From NCBI GenBank assembly GCA_002396335.1, contig DGXN01000013.1:31496-95495 (forward strand): 64,000 nucleotides of DNA. The letters run 5' to 3'. The position numbers and the translations under genes were made by a program. The DNA is from Bacteroidales bacterium UBA4231. GTDB lineage: Bacteria; Bacteroidota; Bacteroidia; Bacteroidales; UBA932. Every line of letters begins with the position of its first letter. Within the stretch, counting starts at the first letter, position 1. A model generated the notes under the pieces. It was given only the letters and a program-made list of their open reading frames with translations. It did no database searches and was not told where the DNA came from. Below, one piece after another: positions 59,047 through 64,000 of the stretch.

Positions 59047-61185
59047 TTAGTCTTCTTCCTGCTCCTGGGCGGAGTATTCGGCGAGGAGCTTGGTCTGGAC
59101 GTCGGCGGGAACCTGGACGTACTCCGCGAACTTCATCTGGAAGGTGGCGCTGCCACCGGTCAGGGAGCTCAGGATGGTGGAGTAACGGTACAGTTCTGCG
59201 AGCGGAACGCGGGCGTGGAGCACGGTGAATCCCTTGTCCATATCCTGGTTCATGATCATGCCGCGACGGGTGTTCAGGTCACTCATGCAAGGGCCGACAT
59301 ACTCGTTGGGGGTGATGATGTCCACGTTGTAGATGGGCTCCAGAATCTTCGGACCGGCGTTGCGGAAGGCCTCTTTGAAGGCGTTGCGGCCGGCGATGAT
59401 GAAGGCGATTTCCTTGGAGTCTACCGGGTGCATCTTACCGTCGTACACATAGACGCGGATGTCACGGGCGTAGGAACCGGTGAGCGGGCCTTCTTCCATC
59501 TTGGACTTGATACCCTTCAGGATAGCAGGCATGAAGGAAAGGTCGATGGAACCACCCACGACGCAGTTGTAGAACTCCAGCTTGCCGCCCCATTCGAGGT
59601 CGGTGATGTCCTGGCTCTTGAAGTTGAAGATGACGTCTTTGCCGTCGATCTTGAAGTTCTTGGGAGCTTCCTGGCCTTCCACGTACGGGCAGACCAGCAG
59701 ATGCACCTCACCGAACTGACCGGCGCCGCCGGACTGTTTCTTGTGACGGTACTGGGCCGTGGCGATCTTGGTGATGGTCTCACGATACGGGACCTTGGGG
59801 GCGTAGAATTCGACGTTCTGCTTGAACTCGTTGTTCAGGCGCCACTTCACGTAGTTGATGTGCTGTTCGCCCATACCGGAGAGAATGGTCTGGCGGAGTT
59901 CCTTGGAGTATTCCACGATGATGGTGGGATCCTGGGCGGCAATCTTGTTGAGGGCGTCGCCAACCTTGGCTTCGTCGTTCTTGTCCACGGCCTTCACGGC
60001 GCAGCGGTACTTGGCGTCGGGGAAGACCATGTGCTTGATGGCCTCCTGTCCGCTCTGGGCCAGGGTGACGTCGGTCTTGCCGGCCTTGAGCTTCATGACG
60101 CAGCCGATGTCACCGGCGCTGATGGAGGTGACTTCTTCTTTCTTGGAGCCTGCGACGGCGTAGATGGCGCTGAGGCGCTCACCGTTGCCGGTTTCGGGGT
60201 TCACGAGGTCTGCACCCTTGTTCAGGGTACCGCTCATCACCCTGAAGTAGGAGACTTCACCGAGGTGCTGCTCGACGGATGTTTTGAAGATGAAAAGGGA
60301 CACGGGGCCGGCCGGGTCGCACTTCAGGGTGCCGCCGTCCACGGTGGGCTCTTCCTTCCCTTCGGGAGAAGGAACCACGTTCACGATAAACTCCATGAGG
60401 CGTTTTACACCCATGTCTTCCTTGGCGGCCACGCAGAACACGGGGATGGTTTCGCCCTTCTGCAGGCCCAGACGGAGACCTTCGCGGATTTCATCGGTGG
60501 TCAGTTCCATGGTGTCGAAGAACTTCTCCATGAGCTCGTCGGAACCTTCGGCGGCCTTCTCCATGAGGGCGGCGCGGAGTTCCTCGGCCTCGTCGGCGTA
60601 GGCGGCGGGGATGTCCTGCTCTTCGTTCTTCTTGTTATAGAACTTCATGGTGATCACATCCACAAAACCTTCCAGGCCCACACCCGGGTTCACGGGGAAC
60701 TGGCACAGGACGGCCTTCTTGCCGAACTCTTCGTTGATGGCGTTGCGGACGCCTTCCCAGTTGGCCTTGTCGTGGTCCAGCTGGTTGACGGCGATAACCA
60801 TGGGGATGCCGTACTGGTCGGCATAGCGGGCGAACAGGGTGGTGCCCACTTCGATACCGGCGGTACCGTTCATCACCATGATGGCAGCCTCAACCACCTT
60901 AAAGGCGGACAGGGCGCCGCCGGAGAAATCGTCGGAACCGGGGGCGTCGATGAAGTTGATCTTGTTGCCGCCGAACTCTGCGTACAGGGGGGTGGCATTG
61001 ATGGACTTCTGGTTGGTCTGCTCGAACTCGGTGTTGTCGGAAACGGTGTTCTTGTCTTCTACGCTGCCACGGCGGTCGATGACCTTGCCTTCGAAGAGCA
61101 TGGCTTCGGAGAGGGTGGTTTTACCGCTGCGGGGGGCGCCGATAAGGACAACGTTGCGGATGTTTTTAGTTGTGTAAGTTTTCAT
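59047..61185 (-). CDS. EF-G2, elongation factor G paralogue without the catalytic histidine
   Basis: 712 residues with the five-domain layout of EF-G. The P-loop is GAPRSGKTT and the G4 motif NQLD, so nucleotide binding may persist. Switch II reads DAPGSDDF: Ser84 replaces the histidine of the DxPGH motif that drives GTP hydrolysis. The switch I region (KSINATPLY) also departs from the RGITI form. Bacteroides has an EF-G2 reported to lack GTPase activity and to support growth during starvation in the gut; this protein fits that class. Domains III-V, including GGAGQFGEVHLLV and the C-terminal GGSATFQMKFAEYVQVP, are well kept. A promoter with TTG-N19-TATATTTG gives a leader of about 40 bases. 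Confidence 0.9.
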   Translation of the reverse strand: MKTYTTKNIRNVVLIGAPRSGKTTLSEAMLFEGKVIDRRGSVEDKNTVSDNTEFEQTNQKSINATPLYAEFGGNKINFIDAPGSDDFSGGALSAFKVVEAAIMVMNGTAGIEVGTTLFARYADQYGIPMVIAVNQLDHDKANWEGVRNAINEEFGKKAVLCQFPVNPGVGLEGFVDVITMKFYNKKNEEQDIPAAYADEAEELRAALMEKAAEGSDELMEKFFDTMELTTDEIREGLRLGLQKGETIPVFCVAAKEDMGVKRLMEFIVNVVPSPEGKEEPTVDGGTLKCDPAGPVSLFIFKTSVEQHLGEVSYFRVMSGTLNKGADLVNPETGNGERLSAIYAVAGSKKEEVTSISAGDIGCVMKLKAGKTDVTLAQSGQEAIKHMVFPDAKYRCAVKAVDKNDEAKVGDALNKIAAQDPTIIVEYSKELRQTILSGMGEQHINYVKWRLNNEFKQNVEFYAPKVPYRETITKIATAQYRHKKQSGGAGQFGEVHLLVCPYVEGQEAPKNFKIDGKDVIFNFKSQDITDLEWGGKLEFYNCVVGGSIDLSFMPAILKGIKSKMEEGPLTGSYARDIRVYVYDGKMHPVDSKEIAFIIAGRNAFKEAFRNAGPKILEPIYNVDIITPNEYVGPCMSDLNTRRGMIMNQDMDKGFTVLHARVPLAELYRYSTILSSLTGGSATFQMKFAEYVQVPADVQTKLLAEYSAQEQEED

Positions 61186-61226
61186 CTGTGTTATTGATTA
61201 TTTTTGCTAATTTTCAACGCAGTCTG

Positions 61227-61256
61227 CAAATATAAGGAATTTTCGCTCAAAATCAA
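61227..61256 (-). promoter_or_regulatory. EF-G2 promoter
   Basis: Minus strand: TTG at 61256-61254, a 19-base spacer and TATATTTG at 61234-61227. It lies across the end of the upstream CPBP gene. The leader before the ATG is about 40 bases. Confidence 0.6.
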
Positions 61257-61259
61257 TAT

Positions 61260-62078
61260 TTAATATTCCTTTCTGCGGGAAATCTGCCAGATAAACCAGG
61301 CCGATACCGCCGCGCCGATGACAACCGCAATGACGGAAGCCTCGGCCCCGAAGCTGCCGCCGGTAATCCAGGGCGAACCTTCGATCCGGGCCTTGAACAG
61401 CGAAGCCCCGGCATCCTGTCCGGAAACCCCGAAGCCGAAAATATTCCCCTGCGAGAAATTCCAGGCCCAGTGGATGCCTATCGGCAGCCAGAGCGTCCCG
61501 CTCCACTTGTAGGCCGCACCCAGCATGAGCCCGGCCTCGACGGCGATGGCAATGCTGCTCCAGAGCGTCCCGCCCGGATTGGTGATATGAATGAGGCCGA
61601 ACAGCAGGGCCGACGTGACGAGCGCCGCCCAGAAGCCCCATTTCTCGTCAATCCAGCGGAACAGGACGCCGCGGAAGATAATCTCTTCGCCCACGGCAAC
61701 GAGGGAGAAATAGCAGAACGCATTGATCAGTTCCATGGCCGACGCTCCGAAGCCAGAGATTCCGTAGCAGCCGGCAAGGGCCATCACACCGGTCACCACA
61801 CAGAAATACCCCAGGCCGATACCCAGGCCCAGGCCGGTATGGGAGGCCAGTTTTCCCAGGGGCAGATCCTGTGCGGGGCGGGATTCAAACGCCTTTACGA
61901 AAACGGCATACAGAAACACCATGGCGGCGGAAATCGCCAGGCATGCCGGGCCGAAGAACCAGCCGCGCGGCGCCAAATCCACAATACCGGCAAAGCCATA
62001 CATCAGGGTAGAGAGGACAAATCCGGCAAGAAGCAGTCCCAGCCACTTCCAAATAGTCATTTCTTTAATTCCAGCCAT
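61260..62078 (-). CDS. CPBP-family intramembrane glutamic protease
   Basis: 272 residues with about eight membrane helices. The family motifs are present: VAVGEEIIFRGVLFRW (EExxxR, first motif), SALLFGLIHI with the second-motif histidine, and IGIHWAWNFSQGNIFG with the late histidine and asparagine. CAAX-protease-like members cleave within membranes or process peptides. There is no bacteriocin or peptide gene nearby to suggest a substrate. It is divergent from rnhB, sharing an overlapping promoter region. Confidence 0.88.
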   Translation of the reverse strand: MAGIKEMTIWKWLGLLLAGFVLSTLMYGFAGIVDLAPRGWFFGPACLAISAAMVFLYAVFVKAFESRPAQDLPLGKLASHTGLGLGIGLGYFCVVTGVMALAGCYGISGFGASAMELINAFCYFSLVAVGEEIIFRGVLFRWIDEKWGFWAALVTSALLFGLIHITNPGGTLWSSIAIAVEAGLMLGAAYKWSGTLWLPIGIHWAWNFSQGNIFGFGVSGQDAGASLFKARIEGSPWITGGSFGAEASVIAVVIGAAVSAWFIWQISRRKEY

Positions 62079-62080
62079 CG

Positions 62081-62112
62081 TTTGTATTTTTTTACAAAGT
62101 TAACGAAATTTG
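62081..62112 (+). promoter_or_regulatory. rnhB promoter
   Basis: TTTG at 62081-62084, a 20-base spacer and GAAATTTG at 62105-62112 (one mismatch to TAnnTTTG). The box ends 5 bases before the rnhB ATG, so the mRNA would be nearly leaderless. Confidence 0.55.
62095..62102 (-). promoter_or_regulatory. -7 box of the CPBP protease gene
   Basis: TAACTTTG on the minus strand, 16 bases before the ATG, inside the spacer of the rnhB promoter; the two cannot be used by polymerase at the same time. Confidence 0.5.
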
Positions 62113-62117
62113 CATAG

Positions 62118-62735
62118 ATGAAACCACAGTTGAAGCCATATTGCGAGCCCGGACGGCTGGAAGCCGGGTGCGACGAGGCGGGCCGAGGGCCGCTCGCCGG
62201 CCCCGTGTACTGCGCCGCCGTCATCCTGCCGCCTGATTTTCACCACCCGCTGCTGAACGACTCCAAGCAAATGTCGGAGAAGGCCCGCGAGGAGCTTCGG
62301 CCCATCATCGAGCGGGAGGCCGTGGCCTGGGCGGTGGAGGCGGTATCGGCCCGGGAGATTGACCAGCTGAACATCCTCTGGGCTTCGGTGACGGGGATGC
62401 AGCGGGCTGTGCTTCGGCTGGACCCTGCGCCGGCGTTTCTTCTGATTGACGGCAACAAATTCCGCCCCTTCGGCCCGTATGGGTTCAATGATTTCCGTAC
62501 GGTGGTGCACGGGGATGCCACCTATGCCAGCATCGCCGCGGCTTCCGTCCTGGCCAAGACCCACCGCGACGAATTCATGCGTCAAATCGCCCGCGACTAC
62601 CCCGCCTACGGCTGGGACCGAAACATGGGCTATCCCACCCCCGACCATATCGACGCCCTCCGCCGCCTGGGCCCCACCCCCTGGCACCGCCGCTCCTTCC
62701 ACGTAAAAGAACTGGAAGAGCCCGGATTGTTCTGA
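62118..62735 (+). CDS. rnhB: Ribonuclease HII
   Basis: 205 residues. Removes RNA from RNA-DNA hybrids, including single ribonucleotides in DNA. The signature GCDEAGRGPLAGPV (Asp19, Glu20) is intact, followed by LIDGNKFRPF and VHGDATYASIAAASVLAKTHRD with the other acidic residues, and the NMGYPTPDHIDAL segment. Normal length. It converges with the S46 peptidase gene, with a repeated hairpin in between. Confidence 0.96.
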   Translation: MKPQLKPYCEPGRLEAGCDEAGRGPLAGPVYCAAVILPPDFHHPLLNDSKQMSEKAREELRPIIEREAVAWAVEAVSAREIDQLNILWASVTGMQRAVLRLDPAPAFLLIDGNKFRPFGPYGFNDFRTVVHGDATYASIAAASVLAKTHRDEFMRQIARDYPAYGWDRNMGYPTPDHIDALRRLGPTPWHRRSFHVKELEEPGLF

Positions 62736-62794
62736 ACACCCCCGCTCATGTCTTTTGACGTGGCGCTTAAGTGATTGATACTGAAAAAGATACT

Positions 62795-62829
62795 GAAATC
62801 GCCTCCGGCAAAAAACCGGAGGCGATTTC
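62795..62829. terminator. Hairpin between rnhB and the S46 peptidase gene (dispersed element, copy 2)
   Basis: GAAATCGCCTCCGG pairs perfectly with CCGGAGGCGATTTC around a 7-base A-rich loop. Stem ends, 35-base length and flanks (GATACTGAAATC on one side; CTGAG and CAATTA on the other) match the hairpin at 31887-31921. Probably a bidirectional terminator carried in a repeated element. Confidence 0.75.
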
Positions 62830-62863
62830 TGGAAAGTGCTGAGCACCAATTATTTAAGTGCCA

Positions 62864-64000
62864 CTATTTGGCGAAGGTGAGTTCGTTGATGATGTTGGTG
62901 GCGCCGCCGTATTTTTCCACGAGCCAGAGGACGTAGCGGATGTCCACGCAGATGCAGCGCTGGAGGTCGGGCTCGAACATGACGTCGGAGCTCATGCTCT
63001 CCCAGTTGCCGTCAAAGGCCAGGCCGATCAGGTTGCCCTTCGCATCCAGCACCGGAGACCCGGAGTTGCCGCCGGTGATGTCGTTGTTGGTGAGGAAGCA
63101 GGTGTGCAGGGTGCCGTCTTTGTCGGCCCAGCGGCCGTAGTCCTGGGCGAGGAGCAGCTGCTTGATTCCGGCGGGGAGGATGAACTCGGGATCATCAGGG
63201 TTCTCCTTCTCCAGAAGGCCCTTGGCGGTGGTGAAGTGCAGGTACTTCAGGCCGTCCTTGGGGCTGTAAGGCAGCACGTTGCCGTAGGTGAGGCGCATGG
63301 TGGAGTTGGCGTCGGGGTACAGGGCCTGGCCTTTCTGCCACTCCAGCAGGGCGGCGGCGAAGTTCTTCCGGGCCTTGTCGTACTTGGCGTTGCCGCCCAT
63401 GTACATCTTCTGGTAGTACTTCATCAGGACGGTGACGGCGCTGTTGTACAGGCCGACGGCAGGGTCTTCGGCAAAGGCGGCAAGTCCCTTCGCGGCTGCG
63501 GCTTTGGCCTTTTCGAAAGAGGTGAAAGCGCTGGTGTTGAAGAGGTTGTCTACATATGCCGGGATGTCCAGGGTGGCGAAGTCACCGCCCGGGAGGCCTT
63601 CCAGGTAGTCTTCCGGCTGGGCGTTCTTGCGGTAGAATTCCAGCAGGGCGACGGCTTCCTTGCGGTCCAGCGGTTCCACATAGTCGCGGTACTGGTCCTT
63701 CATGGATTCGACGGCCTGCAGGAGCAGGGCGGTGGTGTCGGCCCCGGCGGGGATGCCGTTGGAGAACAAGCGGAACGACCCGGCGGCAAGGCCCAGGAGC
63801 TCGATCCTGAGCGGCGCCTCGGTGAGGAGGGTGGCGGCGCGGTTGTCGGCCTTGTTCGCTTTCACGTAGGCGGCGATGTCGGCCACAGGGTCACCGTATT
63901 TTTCCTTGCGGGAGGCGTCGGCCTCGATCCAGGCTTTCAGGGCCTGCTCTTTTCCTTTTTCCCGGCCGATGATGTTGAGGTTCTCGAAGGCCAGCTCTTC
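62864..64000 (-). CDS. S46-family dipeptidyl-peptidase (DPP7/DPP11 type), partial
   Basis: 379 codons of the C-terminal part; the N-terminus with His and Asp of the triad is beyond the right edge. The catalytic serine is in ITGGNSGSPVLDAKGNLIGLAFDGNWESMSSD. Gly in AFDGNW, at the position that is Arg in DPP11, points to the DPP7 type that prefers hydrophobic or uncharged P1 residues; this rests on remembered alignments. These enzymes release dipeptides in the periplasm for amino-acid-using Bacteroidales. The helical domain (about 63400-63900) is intact. The frame stays open to the window edge. Confidence 0.93.
   Translation of the reverse strand, partial: EELAFENLNIIGREKGKEQALKAWIEADASRKEKYGDPVADIAAYVKANKADNRAATLLTEAPLRIELLGLAAGSFRLFSNGIPAGADTTALLLQAVESMKDQYRDYVEPLDRKEAVALLEFYRKNAQPEDYLEGLPGGDFATLDIPAYVDNLFNTSAFTSFEKAKAAAAKGLAAFAEDPAVGLYNSAVTVLMKYYQKMYMGGNAKYDKARKNFAAALLEWQKGQALYPDANSTMRLTYGNVLPYSPKDGLKYLHFTTAKGLLEKENPDDPEFILPAGIKQLLLAQDYGRWADKDGTLHTCFLTNNDITGGNSGSPVLDAKGNLIGLAFDGNWESMSSDVMFEPDLQRCICVDIRYVLWLVEKYGGATNIINELTFAK

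Overview
The window is a GC-rich piece of a Bacteroidales chromosome, probably from an uncultured gut or rumen lineage. Evidence: SusC/SusD pairs in polysaccharide utilization loci (PULs), a hybrid two-component regulator, BACON and GLUG surface lipoproteins, a DUF6377 regulator, an S46 dipeptidyl-peptidase, an EF-G2 paralogue, and -7 boxes of the Bacteroidetes form TAnnTTTG. The genus cannot be fixed from the sequence alone. Genes are tightly packed, with many 4-bp stop/start overlaps and no gene-free stretch above 300 bp.

Layout. (1) 1-11,451, minus strand: a laminarin-type beta-1,3-glucan PUL. A DUF6377 membrane regulator precedes a SusC transporter that carries an extra C-terminal OmpA domain, then SusD, a lipoprotein with three repeated binding modules, a BACON-GH16 endoglucanase and a GH3 beta-glucosidase cut by the window edge. 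(2) 11,473-14,868: sufB-pnuC-sufC-short sufD. (3) 14,887-20,174: CE7 esterase, aroB, an aroD-aroA fusion and aroC with a His/Cys-rich insert, all translationally coupled. (4) 20,241-24,246: tRNA-Leu, then a looser, more AT-rich island with a TPR-LuxR membrane regulator, a small LuxR-type protein, a 44-residue peptide and a frameshifted BspA-like lipoprotein. (5) 24,268-28,214: nagB, a NagB-PIG-L fusion and a phosphodiesterase. (6) 28,255-34,368: split transketolase with an outer-membrane protein, galM, a MarR/OhrR-like regulator with glutathione peroxidase, and a metallophosphoesterase. (7) 34,372-55,901: a second, larger PUL. Its minus arm is GH42, a short SusC, SusC, SusD, a BACON/GLUG lipoprotein and the hybrid regulator. 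Its divergent plus arm is two clan GH-A hydrolases followed by two histidine acid phosphatases. (8) 56,018-64,000: transglutaminase-like lipoprotein, small secreted protein, EF-G2, CPBP protease, RNase HII and a partial S46 peptidase.

How it fits together. Each PUL carries its own membrane-spanning regulator, importer, surface binding protein and hydrolases. The second adds phosphate-removing enzymes, which hints at a phosphorylated substrate or a shared phosphate regulon. The central genes cover Fe-S assembly, chorismate synthesis, amino-sugar and pentose-phosphate metabolism and peroxide defence.

Most notable observations: the SusC-OmpA fusion; two inverted pairs of GGGGTGCAC palindromes with identical 76-bp spacing (REPIN-like) around the transglutaminase gene; a dispersed-repeat sequence translated in frame inside aroB; the metal-binding-like insert in AroC; an EF-G paralogue without the catalytic histidine; and several genes whose -7 box ends 4-7 bases before the ATG, implying leaderless mRNAs. 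All assignments come from reading motifs; no database search was run.
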